DNA of 64,000 nucleotides, from assembly GCA_009927165.1 (NCBI GenBank), contig RFNO01000051.1, forward strand, positions 62,001 to 126,000, given 5' to 3'. Position 1 is the first letter of the stretch; every line of letters starts with the position of its first letter. Below, piece after piece: positions 25,825-35,252 of the stretch. Below the pieces are notes generated by a model that was not told the DNA's origin, searched no databases, and saw only the letters and a program-made list of their open reading frames with translations. The stretch is from Pseudomonadota bacterium (GTDB lineage Bacteria > Bdellovibrionota > FAC87 > UBA2466). The position numbers and the translations under genes were made by a program.

Positions 25825-26150
25825 GCAGCTTAAAAATCATCCCTGTGTTTTTCCTTTTCATGGTTCTGACCTACTTGGGAATACAATTTGTGGAGGCCAA
25901 TCGAGATGACGTGGTAGTCACTCTGGGTAATTGGCAATCCCACCCCACTTCGCTGGGCTTTGTAGTCATCACCAGCTGTTTTTGTGGAATGTTTTTTTCG
26001 GCAACCATCTCGTTGGCTGAGCTCATGAGGCTCTACCTTCAGAACAATCGTCTAAAGAGAACAATTGCATCGCTACAATCCTCTCAACCTCAGCAAGCGC
26101 TTCAAGCAAATGATGTGACACCCCCAAAAACTTCAGGAAGATTCACTTGA
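25821..26150 (+). CDS. LapA-domain inner-membrane protein
   Basis: The 109-residue protein has two hydrophobic segments (IIPVFFLFMVLTYLGIQF and TSLGFVVITSCFCGMFFSA) with VVVTLGNW between them, then a helix-rich cytoplasmic tail (LQNNRLKRTIASLQ). This is the layout of the lipopolysaccharide assembly protein A domain (DUF1049). The start is ATG 25821, overlapping the HIT stop as ATGA. In gamma-proteobacteria LapA works with LapB on LPS synthesis control; no LapB is next to this gene, so the role here is not established. Confidence 0.8.
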   Translation: MSSLKIIPVFFLFMVLTYLGIQFVEANRDDVVVTLGNWQSHPTSLGFVVITSCFCGMFFSATISLAELMRLYLQNNRLKRTIASLQSSQPQQALQANDVTPPKTSGRFT

Positions 26151-27352
26151 ATATAGTTTTCGTCGGCATCACTCCTTCTCTCCAAACAAGGAAGCACTTG
26201 TCTTCTTTGGGTTTCTCCATTCACTATGACCCTAGCTTATTAACCAAGCAGGCCGATCCTCGTTCAGTCTTTATTGTTTGCTCCTGTAACACTTTAGACG
26301 AGGTCCGGAGTTTTTCCAGAGCCCTTTCGTCGACCGATTCCACACTTGTGATTTTTCTTTTGGATTCTAAGCTCACAAAAAGCCCTGAGCTCGCGAAGGA
26401 ATTAAGTAAAAGCTCATTCCGTTTTTTTCTTCTGCCACAGGACAACGCAGAGTTTTTTCTTTGCCAAAACCTGGGTGTAATTTTGGAGCACTATAAACTT
26501 AAAGAACAAACGCTAGAGCTCGAGAAACAAAACCAACTTCTTTCACAACAAACATTACAACTTTCGCAAGCCACCAGCCAGTTGGTTTCTCAATTTGAAA
26601 AAGATTTGGAATTAGCAGAAACCATCCAAAAGTCTCTCACTCCACAGATCTCTCCATCAATTCCTGGAGTTTCGCTGGCCGTCAAATACTTGCCGGCTTC
26701 TGGCCTAGGAGGAGATTATTATGACATTTTTGAACTTGAAGATAAAAAACGGTTTGGGTTCTTGATTGCAGATTCTAAAAGTCATGGATTGGCCGCAGCA
26801 CTGCTTAGCGTTCTTCTCAAGCTACGTATTGAGGAATTAAAAGACAGATTTCCTACTTCCAGCAGCTTGGTGACCCACTTAAGCGAAGAAGTGACTAAAA
26901 TACATAAAAGAGAGGGAACCGAACTTGACTTAATCTATGGCATTCTTGACCGAACCAATTTGACTTTTCAATTCACGAGTGCAGGCCCACTGAGTCCATT
27001 TCTGTGGCGAAATTCTCGCCTGATTTCTTTCGACACATCAGGAGCTCCACCACTGGGAGGAAAGCCAGAATACCAGTATCACCACTACGACCTTCAGCTT
27101 CTTCCAGGGGATCTCCTTTTCTTCAATACAAACGGACTGGAAGCTCCTTTTAGATCCCTGGGAGTATCGTTAACTGAAGGGCTGACTAGAACTTTATCTA
27201 GTATCAAAGGAGATGACCCTCTTCTTTTTCAAAACGAGTTATTAGCTCAGATTGGTCGATTTAAAGAAAATCAGTCAGACCTTCCTGACGACATTACGCT
27301 AGTTCAATTAGCTGTGAATCAAAAAGCGATTTACTTAGCTCAATCCAAGTAA
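26147..27352 (+). CDS. SpoIIE/RsbU-type PP2C protein phosphatase
   Basis: The 401-residue protein starts at TTG 26147, overlapping the previous stop. Residues 1-110 resemble a degenerate receiver-like domain (IVFVGITPSLQTRKHLSSLG), followed by a glutamine/leucine-rich coiled coil (about 110-150). The PP2C-SIGMA phosphatase domain has GLGGDYYDIFEL, GFLIADSKSHGLAAALLSV and the terminal DDITLVQLAV, so the metal-binding aspartates are kept. Such phosphatases usually act on anti-anti-sigma factors in partner-switching systems, but no STAS or anti-sigma gene is nearby. The 3' end overlaps alr by 13 bases. Confidence 0.85.
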   Translation: MNIVFVGITPSLQTRKHLSSLGFSIHYDPSLLTKQADPRSVFIVCSCNTLDEVRSFSRALSSTDSTLVIFLLDSKLTKSPELAKELSKSSFRFFLLPQDNAEFFLCQNLGVILEHYKLKEQTLELEKQNQLLSQQTLQLSQATSQLVSQFEKDLELAETIQKSLTPQISPSIPGVSLAVKYLPASGLGGDYYDIFELEDKKRFGFLIADSKSHGLAAALLSVLLKLRIEELKDRFPTSSSLVTHLSEEVTKIHKREGTELDLIYGILDRTNLTFQFTSAGPLSPFLWRNSRLISFDTSGAPPLGGKPEYQYHHYDLQLLPGDLLFFNTNGLEAPFRSLGVSLTEGLTRTLSSIKGDDPLLFQNELLAQIGRFKENQSDLPDDITLVQLAVNQKAIYLAQSK

Positions 27353-28470
27353 ATTCTAGGTACTCTACCCGATATGCCACAAAGGATTTCATAGGGAATG
27401 GTATCGGCCCAAACAGCCATATCCCAGGCCGAAATTTCATGCCGGTTGTCGGAGCCAATCAACGTGACAGAGCTTCCATCTCTTACATCCAGCCCAGTTG
27501 AGTCGACAGCAATCAAATCCATTGAAACTCGTCCTCTCACAGGGACTTTCTTGCCATGGAGAAGAACCATGCCTACATTAGAAAGGGATCGGGGATACCC
27601 GTCAGCATATCCGATTGATACTATGGAAATGCGTTCAGTTTTTTTCGCTCGGTAAGTTCTTCCATAACCCACCGACTCACCTTTTTTTATTGGCTTACTG
27701 GTTACAACTCGTGCTTTCCAAGAAAGAATGGGGATTAAGTCACCCGAACCTTTTAAGTGTGGATTTGGCGAAATTCCAAACAGAGATAAGCCGGGTCTAA
27801 CTGCAACCGAAGGACCCAATTTACCTCTGAAAATAGCCGATGAATTGGCCACGTGAATCTTCGCGTCCGTGTGGAGCAGCTTCTGCATTTGGAGCTCACT
27901 ATAAGCTATTTGAAAACACTTAATTTGGTCATCAGTAAATGATGATGTGCTTTTGTCACTTTCCGCAAAGTGCGTACCCAACCCCGACAACTTTACGCCC
28001 ATTTTCTTTAACACTTGAATCGCTTCCGGGAGTTCTTCCATCCGGATACCGAGCCTATTCATCCCAGTATCAACTTTCAGGTGAATATCAGGAACCGTTT
28101 TACGCAATTGAAGACTCTTCAAATGATTAAGCGAATGAATTATTGGAACTAGCCTAAATTTCACAAAGGCTTCAGCTTGGTGGGGCCAATAGCCCGACAA
28201 AACGATAATAGAAATGGCATAGGGGATTTTTTTTCGTAACTCAATAGCTTCTTCGAGAGTCGCGACCGCAAGAGTATGACAACTTCCTCGAACGACTAAC
28301 GCCTTAGCAACCGGAAGCATTCCATGTCCATAAGCATCTGCTTTCACAATGGGAATAACTTCCTTTTTCGAAACGGCTCTTACCGTAGCTAAGTTTCGAA
28401 TCAGGCTAGAAAGACTGATTTCAGCCACAGTTCGGTACGGAAATTGATAAAGTGTTGCCAGCGTCCCCAT
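27340..28470 (-). CDS. alr: Alanine racemase
   Basis: Alr makes D-alanine for peptidoglycan. The PLP-lysine motif is VIPIVKADAYGHGMLPVAKAL. The second catalytic residue lies in ISIVSIGYADGYPRSLSNVG, and DTGMNRLGIR, GRVSMDLIAVDST and WADTIPYEILCGISGRVPR are family signatures. The product has about 376 residues from ATG 28470; an in-frame TTG at 28479 is the alternative and the ribosome site does not clearly decide. It is convergent with, and overlaps, the PP2C phosphatase gene. Confidence 0.95.
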   Translation of the reverse strand: MGTLATLYQFPYRTVAEISLSSLIRNLATVRAVSKKEVIPIVKADAYGHGMLPVAKALVVRGSCHTLAVATLEEAIELRKKIPYAISIIVLSGYWPHQAEAFVKFRLVPIIHSLNHLKSLQLRKTVPDIHLKVDTGMNRLGIRMEELPEAIQVLKKMGVKLSGLGTHFAESDKSTSSFTDDQIKCFQIAYSELQMQKLLHTDAKIHVANSSAIFRGKLGPSVAVRPGLSLFGISPNPHLKGSGDLIPILSWKARVVTSKPIKKGESVGYGRTYRAKKTERISIVSIGYADGYPRSLSNVGMVLLHGKKVPVRGRVSMDLIAVDSTGLDVRDGSSVTLIGSDNRHEISAWDMAVWADTIPYEILCGISGRVPRIYLD

Positions 28471-28567
28471 CCTCTTCAAAGGTTAGTTGGATTTTCCCTC
28501 GCGAAGCCGAGATCGTCTAGGAGTTTTCTCACTGGAATCCCAAAGTGACTTAGTTTATAACCGGATG

Positions 28568-28966
28568 GGGAAAGTTCGGATGACAATCGCCTTAGGGAAC
28601 TCCCTGAAGGAGGAAAGTCCGGACACCAAAGAGCACCGTAGCGGGTAACACCCGTCCAGCGTAAGCTGCGGACCAGCGCAACAGAAAGGATGTACAGGGC
28701 TTGGCCACTAGGCCAGACTGCTTACCTTGGCAAAGTAAACAGGATGAAATGATTCATTTCGAGCCGCTGTAGTGAAAACCGGCAAGCTCTACGGGGTGCA
28801 AGGTCAAATCGTGAAGTGAGTGAAAAACTTCTGTTTTTCGCCCCAAGTGACTCGCTTGGTAACTTCCAGGTAGACTGCTTGACTGAATGGGCAACCATTT
28901 AGCTAGAGGAATGATTGTCGGAGATGAATGTCTTCAACAGAATCCGGCTTATTTCCGAACTTTCCC
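28568..28966 (+). ncRNA. rnpB: RNase P RNA, bacterial type A
   Basis: RNase P RNA is the catalytic subunit that matures tRNA 5' ends. The universal 5' P4 element GAGGAAAGTCCGGACACC occurs near 28610, GCGCAACAGAAAG near 28677, and the 3' P4 partner with ACAGAATCCGGCTTA near 28937. The ends pair perfectly over 13 bp (GGGAAAGTTCGGA with TCCGAACTTTCCC), forming helix P1 and fixing the boundaries at about 399 nt. A T-rich stretch follows. The protein partner rnpA is not in the window. Confidence 0.97.
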
Positions 28967-28992
28967 TTTTAAATTTTTTAGGAGCAAACACA

Positions 28993-29244
28993 ATGAAGAC
29001 TTTTTGGTGGTCGCTTTCGGGAGCAGTGGTATGTGTCACGTTGATCACATGGCTGGGCCCCACTTTGATTTCTTGGTGGTTTACTCCCCCAGTGGATACT
29101 CTTTTTAACTGTAAGGGCCCAATCGAATGGTCTCTGAGAAGATTCCAGTGGGCACAATTCGCAGGTCTAATGTTAGGAGCTGTAGCGGGAGCGATTGTTC
29201 GCTTGGCTTTCAAACGCCACAGCCCCTCTCAAACTCCCTACTGA
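28993..29244 (+). CDS. Small two-helix membrane protein of unknown function
   Basis: The 83-residue protein starts at ATG 28993, eight bases after AGGAG. It has two hydrophobic segments, WWSLSGAVVCVTLITWLGP and FAGLMLGAVAGAIVRLAF, separated by a short loop with a single cysteine (LFNCKGP), and a charged C-terminus. I do not recognise a family. It lies directly downstream of rnpB, whose transcript may read into it. Its 3' end overlaps the convergent secreted-protein gene by seven bases. Confidence 0.65.
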   Translation: MKTFWWSLSGAVVCVTLITWLGPTLISWWFTPPVDTLFNCKGPIEWSLRRFQWAQFAGLMLGAVAGAIVRLAFKRHSPSQTPY

Positions 29245-29954
29245 ATCTCAGTAGAATTCACTTCGGCTCTGTCACCGCGAAACTCATGAAGATTCTTCAC
29301 TCGAGACTCTTGCATGACCGTGCTCACATTCAAAGTGGTCTCAAGAGCCATGCTTGCAACGGGATTTTCTCGTGTTCCAGTGTTAACAGTGCTCACGTGC
29401 TCAACATTTAAATCAACTCGATATCCCCACAACACATTTACGTTCTGCGGAAGGACAGTTACATTTTCCAAGTAAGCGCCTCGACCTTCGAATTGGCCAC
29501 CGAAGCGATGAACTAAAGTGTAGGTAACATCATACACAGTGACTCCGTACAAATTGACCCCGTAATGCCGCACGGATCGAAACTGTAAGGGGGAAAAGTT
29601 TTCTAACTGGTCTGCTCTTGCTACTCCAGCTGGCAGCGCATTAGCGTATTGATATTTCACGTTCACGGCAGGTTTACCATTTTCAAGAACCGCCCACATT
29701 TTTTTTCCTAAATTTACAAATTTATCGAGGAGTACACCCACTCCATCTAGTTCTTTCGACAATTCTACCGAACCCAGCCCGTCATTTCCCTGCAATCTCC
29801 AAGCATGACTGGTTTGGATTTTTTCTCGAACAGGTGCAGGGGTTTCCACAACTTCGGTAAAGTGTCGAATAACTGTTTGCTCCTGAACCAAATCTGCAGT
29901 TCCCGCGAACCCCAGAACGGATAAAAAAAGTGATCCCGCTAGAATTTTTTTCAT
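29238..29954 (-). CDS. Secreted protein of unknown function
   Basis: The 238-residue protein has a Sec signal peptide (MKKILAGSLFLSVLGFAGTA) and a beta-rich mature part with regularly spaced strands (YGVNLYGVTVYDVTYTLVHR, NVNVLWGYRVDLNVEHVST, ALETTLNVSTVMQES), consistent with a periplasmic beta-sandwich or surface protein. I recognise no family, catalytic motif or lipobox. It has its own ribosome site (GAGG before ATG 29954) and appears monocistronic. Proteins of this style are common in predatory delta-like bacteria, but this is only an impression. Confidence 0.7.
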   Translation of the reverse strand: MKKILAGSLFLSVLGFAGTADLVQEQTVIRHFTEVVETPAPVREKIQTSHAWRLQGNDGLGSVELSKELDGVGVLLDKFVNLGKKMWAVLENGKPAVNVKYQYANALPAGVARADQLENFSPLQFRSVRHYGVNLYGVTVYDVTYTLVHRFGGQFEGRGAYLENVTVLPQNVNVLWGYRVDLNVEHVSTVNTGTRENPVASMALETTLNVSTVMQESRVKNLHEFRGDRAEVNSTEIQ

Positions 29955-30045
29955 AATCTCCTCTTTATTTTTTAGGAAGCACTTGAAACTTTTTTGGGTA
30001 AAGCCTCAAGCCACAGACCGGTTCTAATGCTTCGCGTTATCGTTG

Positions 30046-30465
30046 TCAATCTATCCAGAATTTTTGGGGATGGGCAAGGTATTGCTCTATGATTTCAATA
30101 CTTAACGTATCTAATGGAGAAGATGGGTTACGGGGGTCAGCCCACTGCAGAGACTTGGGCAACGAATCGCCTTCATTTTCGCCCAGAAAAATCGCAGAGA
30201 CTTGGCCTGCTTCAACCTGAGCCCCGGAAAAAACACCTAAGAGACGAGTTTGACACACGCTTAATTCCAACTGTTTGAGTCCCAGAGCAAGAACTTGGCT
30301 CCAACTTTGGCCTCCGGTTAAGCGCCAGTACGGCAAAGTCCAATGATTCTCTTGGTTCCACACAGCAATTTCCTCTGAGGCTTGTCTGACCAGTAAATAA
30401 ACTCTCACTTCAGGAAATTTTCGATGATTATCGGACAAAGGGGACTCCCTGGTATCGAAAAGCAT
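30046..30465 (-). CDS. Degenerate Nudix-like protein next to a true Nudix gene
   Basis: The 139-residue product (start ATG 30465) aligns by eye to a Nudix fold: VRVYLLVRQ, then WTLPYWRLTGGQSWSQ at the place of the Nudix box, then LKQLELSVCQTRLLGVFSG. The REUXEE glutamates needed for metal binding are absent, so hydrolase activity is unlikely. It overlaps the upstream Nudix gene by 38 bases, suggesting a diverged tandem partner or a regulatory or structural subunit. A longer frame back to 30549 exists but would overlap still more of the neighbour. Confidence 0.6.
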   Translation of the reverse strand: MLFDTRESPLSDNHRKFPEVRVYLLVRQASEEIAVWNQENHWTLPYWRLTGGQSWSQVLALGLKQLELSVCQTRLLGVFSGAQVEAGQVSAIFLGENEGDSLPKSLQWADPRNPSSPLDTLSIEIIEQYLAHPQKFWID

Positions 30466-30889
30466 CTTGGATACGAACCGGGTGAGAGCGAAGCATCGGC
30501 TGAGGAAGATTTCCAGGACGATACCACCCCCACAAGTCGACTTCCTCATTGGGGATTACATCGCCTGAAAATCGATGAATAATAAACGTGGCTGCTAAAA
30601 ACTGTCCGTGCCAATCCCCATAATAAGGGATGGGCGTGATAGTCAGCTCTGGGTCGGAATAAATTCCCAACAACTCCCCTGCCAGAACCGTTAGACCTGT
30701 TTCTTCTTTCACTTCTCTACAAACGGCATTCCACCATTTTTCTCCAGGCTCCACATGTCCTCCAGGAAGGCACCATTTTCCGGGTTCTCGGATCCCGGGC
30801 GCTCTCCTCGTAAGCAGAATCTCACCCCGATCGTTGAGAATGGCAGCATTAGCTGCTGGAACGGGCAGAATTTTATTGGGTAGGCTCAT
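30428..30889 (-). CDS. Nudix hydrolase
   Basis: The 153-residue protein has a complete Nudix box, GGHVEPGEKWWNAVCREVKE followed by ETGL, matching Gx5Ex7REUxEExGU. It also has RRAPGIREPGKWCLPGG upstream, a pattern found in ADP-ribose or nucleotide-sugar and mutT-like hydrolases. It cleaves some nucleoside diphosphate linked to X; the precise substrate cannot be assigned. It is divergent from tgt across 83 bases and overlaps a degenerate relative downstream. Confidence 0.9.
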   Translation of the reverse strand: MSLPNKILPVPAANAAILNDRGEILLTRRAPGIREPGKWCLPGGHVEPGEKWWNAVCREVKEETGLTVLAGELLGIYSDPELTITPIPYYGDWHGQFLAATFIIHRFSGDVIPNEEVDLWGWYRPGNLPQPMLRSHPVRIQDAFRYQGVPFVR

Positions 30890-30972
30890 CTACGTATCTA
30901 AAATATCCTACCACATTTGTTTGTTGAGCACTTTTTGCCAATTTCTAGAATTTACAATAGGAAAGAGACTGA

Positions 30973-32121
30973 ATGTCACACTTTACGATTTTGAAAACAG
31001 CTGGTCATGCTCGATTGGCCCAACTGCAATTAAGCCATGGCTTGGTTGAGACTCCCGTTTTTATGCCGGTGGGAACCTATGGAGTAGTAAAAACTCAAAC
31101 CCCCGACGAACTTCAAAAACTAGGAACTCAGATCCTCCTCGGGAACACTTATCATCTTTATTTACGTCCTGGACTGGAGCTTTTGGAACATTTTGGCGGT
31201 CTTCATTCCTTTATGAATTGGTCAGGCCCTCTGTTAACCGACAGTGGGGGGTTTCAAGTGTTTAGTTTGGGAGCTTTACGTCGAATCACCGACGAAGGGG
31301 TTAAATTCAAGTCACCACTCAACGGAGATGAGATTTTTTTGAGTCCCGAGATCAGCGCTAAAATCCAGCAAGTGATTGGCTCTGACATCGCTATGGTGCT
31401 CGATGAATGCGTTTCTCTACCATCAGACGACCGTACTGTTGAGCAAGCAGTTAAACGAAGCGCTGCTTGGGCCAGACGCTTTTTTGACGTCCCTAGAAAG
31501 TCCGGGCAAAAAATCTATGCGATTCTTCAAGGGGGCACCTCACTCGCCTTTCGAAAACAGTCGCTTGAGCTTACTCTTCCCCTTCCCATGGATGGACTAG
31601 CCATCGGGGGCCTAAGTGTAGGGGAGCCGCACAAAGAAATGGTGCATATTCTCGAAGGGTTAGCCCCCTTGCTTCCGAAGCATCTCCCCCATTATTTGAT
31701 GGGAGTGGGTACCCCCCGCGACATTTTAGAAGCGGTTCGATGCGGAATCGATCAATTTGACTGCGTTCTACCTACTCGGAATGCAAGAAATGGCGGCTTT
31801 TTTACCCCCAACGGTCTGCTAAACATTCGAAACTCTGAATACAAACTGGATAAACGGCCCATTGATGAAAACTGCCTCTGCGATTGTTGCCGTCATTATT
31901 CCAGAGCCTATTTACGGCATCTCTTCCAAGTTAAGGAAATACTTGGATGTCGCCTTGCAACCACACATAATCTTTACTATTATCACCACTTTCTGAAGGA
32001 GATCCGAGATTCGCTTCGGTCCGACCGTTTTGAAGCTTTTTATCAAGCTCATATCGGTCAATTAACTCAAGCGTACCCGGATAAATTTGAACGTTCCGAA
32101 ATGGAAGTTACGAAGGAGTAA
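30973..32121 (+). CDS. tgt: Queuine/preQ1 tRNA-guanine transglycosylase
   Basis: Tgt exchanges the wobble guanine of GUN-anticodon tRNAs for preQ1, leading to queuosine. The 382-residue protein has the catalytic aspartates in LLTDSGGFQVFSLG and GIDQFDCVLPTRNARNG, and the zinc site C-x-C-x2-C...H in CLCDCCRHYSRAYLRHL with LATTHNLYYY. It is followed by yajC-secD-secF, the classic tgt-yajC-secDF order, with the yajC ribosome site inside the tgt end. Confidence 0.97.
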   Translation: MSHFTILKTAGHARLAQLQLSHGLVETPVFMPVGTYGVVKTQTPDELQKLGTQILLGNTYHLYLRPGLELLEHFGGLHSFMNWSGPLLTDSGGFQVFSLGALRRITDEGVKFKSPLNGDEIFLSPEISAKIQQVIGSDIAMVLDECVSLPSDDRTVEQAVKRSAAWARRFFDVPRKSGQKIYAILQGGTSLAFRKQSLELTLPLPMDGLAIGGLSVGEPHKEMVHILEGLAPLLPKHLPHYLMGVGTPRDILEAVRCGIDQFDCVLPTRNARNGGFFTPNGLLNIRNSEYKLDKRPIDENCLCDCCRHYSRAYLRHLFQVKEILGCRLATTHNLYYYHHFLKEIRDSLRSDRFEAFYQAHIGQLTQAYPDKFERSEMEVTKE

Positions 32122-32123
32122 TC

Positions 32124-32501
32124 ATGAAGGTGTTTGTGGGATTGTTATCAATGGTGATCACGTCGGGTGCTTGGGCAGATGCTACGCCCCCCACGCCTCG
32201 AGAAGGCGTAACACCCTTTATCCCCCTTCTCATGATTTTTGGCGTGTTTTACTTCCTTATTCTCAGGCCCCAACAACGCAAACAAAAGGAGCTCCAAAAG
32301 TTTCTGTCTGAGATGAAGCGAGGGGACATGGTTATTACTCAGTCTGGCATCATTGGAACGATAAAAACGGTCAGCGAAAAGTTTGTTACTCTTGAAGTGG
32401 ATGAAAATGTTCAGTTAAAAATTTTGAAGAGCCATATTGCGGAAAATGCCGCAAGCTTGAAAGAAACAAAAACAGCAGGTACCAAAGAAGTAACTGCTTA
32501 A
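32124..32501 (+). CDS. yajC: Preprotein translocase accessory protein YajC
   Basis: YajC associates with SecDF in the inner membrane holotranslocon. The 125-residue product has an N-terminal signal-like segment, a second hydrophobic stretch (FIPLLMIFGVFYFLILRPQQ) ending in the diagnostic RPQQRKQKE, and the cytoplasmic MKRGDMVITQSGIIGTI domain. Two hydrophobic stretches are visible where most YajC proteins have one, so the first may be a cleavable signal. The start is ATG 32124 after AAGGAG. Confidence 0.93.
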   Translation: MKVFVGLLSMVITSGAWADATPPTPREGVTPFIPLLMIFGVFYFLILRPQQRKQKELQKFLSEMKRGDMVITQSGIIGTIKTVSEKFVTLEVDENVQLKILKSHIAENAASLKETKTAGTKEVTA

Positions 32502-32534
32502 GCACCTAAAGACATCACCATTGGAGATAGCAGC

Positions 32535-34295
32535 ATGAAGGGATTGCGACCTAGGATTTTCACCGTTTTTGCCACCGTTTTGTTCTCAATGTATTTGTTG
32601 ATTCCCACCTGGATTAAGTTTTCCACGGGGAAAAGCATTCCCAAAATAGTGCGGCCGGAGGATCCTTGGTACTTCTCTTATTTGCCCTCTGAAACCATCA
32701 AATTGGGCCTCGATTTAATGGGCGGTCTTCACTTGGTGCTTGGAATTGATTTTGACGAAGTCCATCGAGACGCTGCTGCTAAGCTTAAAAATGACATTAA
32801 GAACCTGCTTGAGAGCGAAAAAATCGACGGCATTACATTAGACACTTCTGCGAGCAATCGCATTCTTGCCAAGTTCACCACAGAAGAGCAATGGAAGAAG
32901 GCAGACAAACTTATCGGAGAGCGGTTTGGACAGGTAATTGATTATGAAGGCCAATCAGGCAATGAAGCCCGTCTCAAGATGAATTTGGTTTATGAAGCCG
33001 AAGTAAATAATCGAGCTGTTGAGCAATCTTTAGAAACTCTGAGGAACCGTATTGACGAATTTGGAATAGCGGAACCTATTATCACTCGCCAGGGAGAAGA
33101 CAAAATCATGGTTCAGTTTCCTGGAATTCAGGAACCTGGACGTCTGAAAGACATCATTTCGAGAACGGCCAAGCTCTCTTTTCAGATTGTTCGCTCCGGC
33201 CCAGAAGCTACCGATCCTCAAGCAAAACCTGAACAACTCCAGAAATGGGTAACGGAATTCAAACAAGAGAAGAAGATTGTTACTGACAACATCTCCCCTA
33301 TCACCAAGCACCTACGGGAATTAAATCAGTGGCTCAGTGGAAAGCTACCTTCAGGAACTGAAGTTCTTTTTCAAAAGAAAACAAATATCAATACTCGTGA
33401 GGCTGAGTACATTCCCTACTTGTTAGAAAGAGAATCCTTGGTGACAGGCGAAGACCTCCAGGACGCTCGATATACGTACGACCCACAAACCAATTTACCG
33501 GAAGTAACTTTTCAATTGACCCCAGTGGGCGCCACAAAATTTGAAAAAGCCACAGGGGCCAACGTAGGAAAGTTCATGGCCATTGTCCTGGACAGTAACG
33601 TTCATTCCGCACCACGTATCCGAGAAAAAATCGGAGGTGGCAATGCGAGAATTGAAATGGGTTCCTCTGGCAAATCAACTGACGAACTTCTCAAAGAGGC
33701 AAAAGACACATCGCTGGTGTTGCGCTCGGGTGCTCTTCCAGCAAAACTCCAGTTCTTAGAAGAACGAGTAGTCGGTCCCTCACTTGGGGCAGACGCCATT
33801 AGAGCGGGAACCATTTCTTTGCTGATGGGGCTTCTTTTCGTATTCGTTTTTATGGCTATCTATTACAGAACTTCTGGACTCATTGCCACCATCGCTCTCA
33901 TCTTGAACGGTGTCTTTATTGTCTCCATTATGGCGGCTTTTGAAGGAACCTTAACACTTCCAGGTTTGGCTGGGATCACATTGACACTGGGAATGGCCGT
34001 GGATGCAAATGTTCTTATTTTTGAACATATGCGAGAAGAAATCTTGCACGGAAAAAACCTAATTTACGCTATTTCTCAAGGTTACTCCCGAGCTTTTACT
34101 GCGATTTTTGATGCGCACATCACTACCATTATTGCTGGCATTGTTCTTCTGAGCTTTGGCTACGGTCCTATCCGTGGCTTCGCTGTTACTTTGCTCATTG
34201 GGCTAGTCGCGTCTTTATACACATCCGTTTTTGTCACTCGAGTAATCTACGATTACTTTGTTGTCTCTCGAAACAAACAAACTGTCGGCTTATAG
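32535..34295 (+). CDS. secD: Protein translocase subunit SecD
   Basis: SecD uses the proton motive force to help pull proteins across the inner membrane on the periplasmic side. The 586-residue protein has one N-terminal membrane segment, the motif LGLDLMGGLHLVLGID, a large periplasmic region including LRNRIDEFGIAEPII and VQFPGI, and five C-terminal membrane segments with LTLPGLAGITLTLGMAVDAN and LIFEHMREE. The spacing to yajC is 33 bases, and GGAG precedes the ATG. It partners with secF immediately downstream. Confidence 0.97.
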   Translation: MKGLRPRIFTVFATVLFSMYLLIPTWIKFSTGKSIPKIVRPEDPWYFSYLPSETIKLGLDLMGGLHLVLGIDFDEVHRDAAAKLKNDIKNLLESEKIDGITLDTSASNRILAKFTTEEQWKKADKLIGERFGQVIDYEGQSGNEARLKMNLVYEAEVNNRAVEQSLETLRNRIDEFGIAEPIITRQGEDKIMVQFPGIQEPGRLKDIISRTAKLSFQIVRSGPEATDPQAKPEQLQKWVTEFKQEKKIVTDNISPITKHLRELNQWLSGKLPSGTEVLFQKKTNINTREAEYIPYLLERESLVTGEDLQDARYTYDPQTNLPEVTFQLTPVGATKFEKATGANVGKFMAIVLDSNVHSAPRIREKIGGGNARIEMGSSGKSTDELLKEAKDTSLVLRSGALPAKLQFLEERVVGPSLGADAIRAGTISLLMGLLFVFVFMAIYYRTSGLIATIALILNGVFIVSIMAAFEGTLTLPGLAGITLTLGMAVDANVLIFEHMREEILHGKNLIYAISQGYSRAFTAIFDAHITTIIAGIVLLSFGYGPIRGFAVTLLIGLVASLYTSVFVTRVIYDYFVVSRNKQTVGL

Positions 34296-34302
34296 GACCA
34301 TT

Positions 34303-35250
34303 ATGAAATTCTTTAATCTCATCCCGAATCAAACGAATATCGACTTTATTGGGAAGTTTAAATACTTCTTCGTGTTTTCACTCCTCGCTCTTGGTTTTGT
34401 TATTTGGGGCACCAGCACTCGAGGCCTTAATTACGGAGTCGATTTTACGGGAGGAGCCGTTATCCAGGCCAAATTCACCCCGGCTAAAACGGCCGAAGAA
34501 GTGCGTAGCCTCATCACAGAGCTAGGGGAAGACGAAGCCTCTGTGGTAGCCCTGGGCACTGATAACACCGATTATCTGATTACTGCTCGACGACACGGAA
34601 CCAAAGACACGGATGCCAGTAATCCGCTCAACCAACGACTTACTCAAAAGCTGGGAAACCAAGTTCAAATTATGAGCGTGGATGTGGTCGGGCCTAAAGT
34701 AGGAGCTGACCTTAAGAAAGCGGCACTCCTTTCCCTTCTTTATTCAATTATTCTCATCACAGTTTATATTTGGCTCCGCTTTGATTTTCGCTTTGCGCCT
34801 GGTGCGACTATAGCGATGGTTCACGATCTCGTGATGGCTACAGGGTTTTATCTCATTACCGGAAGAGAGTTTACTATTACAGCTATCGCGGCTTTGTTGA
34901 CGATTGCGGGTTATAGCGTGAATGACACTATTGTTATTTATGACCGAGTAAGAGAAATGTACAAACTGGGCGGAAACGAACTTCCGCTACCGGAAACGAT
35001 TAATAAAGCGATCAACTTAACGCTTTCGAGAACTATTCTTACTGCTGTACTCACCCTCTTGTCGGTGGTCCCCATTGCTATTTTTTGTAAAGGAGAAATC
35101 CAAAGTTTTGCGATGGCTATGACATTCGGGATCTTCGTTGGTATTTATTCTACGGTTTACATTGCTTCTCCTTTTACCATCTACGTTGCTAAATTCATGG
35201 CAAAAAGAGAAGGTCAAGCAGCTCCTAGAATCGCAAAAGCGAAAGCTTAA
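34303..35250 (+). CDS. secF: Protein translocase subunit SecF
   Basis: SecF is the partner of SecD. The 315-residue protein has [17 protein letters not shown] near the N-terminus, the domain contact [20 protein letters not shown], and the membrane motif [20 protein letters not shown] conserved in SecF. Six membrane segments are apparent. The start is ATG 34303, seven bases after the secD stop, preceded by AGGA; an in-frame start at 34258 would overlap secD. Confidence 0.97.
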   Translation: MKFFNLIPNQTNIDFIGKFKYFFVFSLLALGFVIWGTSTRGLNYGVDFTGGAVIQAKFTPAKTAEEVRSLITELGEDEASVVALGTDNTDYLITARRHGTKDTDASNPLNQRLTQKLGNQVQIMSVDVVGPKVGADLKKAALLSLLYSIILITVYIWLRFDFRFAPGATIAMVHDLVMATGFYLITGREFTITAIAALLTIAGYSVNDTIVIYDRVREMYKLGGNELPLPETINKAINLTLSRTILTAVLTLLSVVPIAIFCKGEIQSFAMAMTFGIFVGIYSTVYIASPFTIYVAKFMAKREGQAAPRIAKAKA

Positions 35251-35252
35251 TT

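Noticed and set aside
30890-30972. preQ1 riboswitch before tgt
   Set aside because: No conserved preQ1-I or preQ1-II core found in the 83-base gap.
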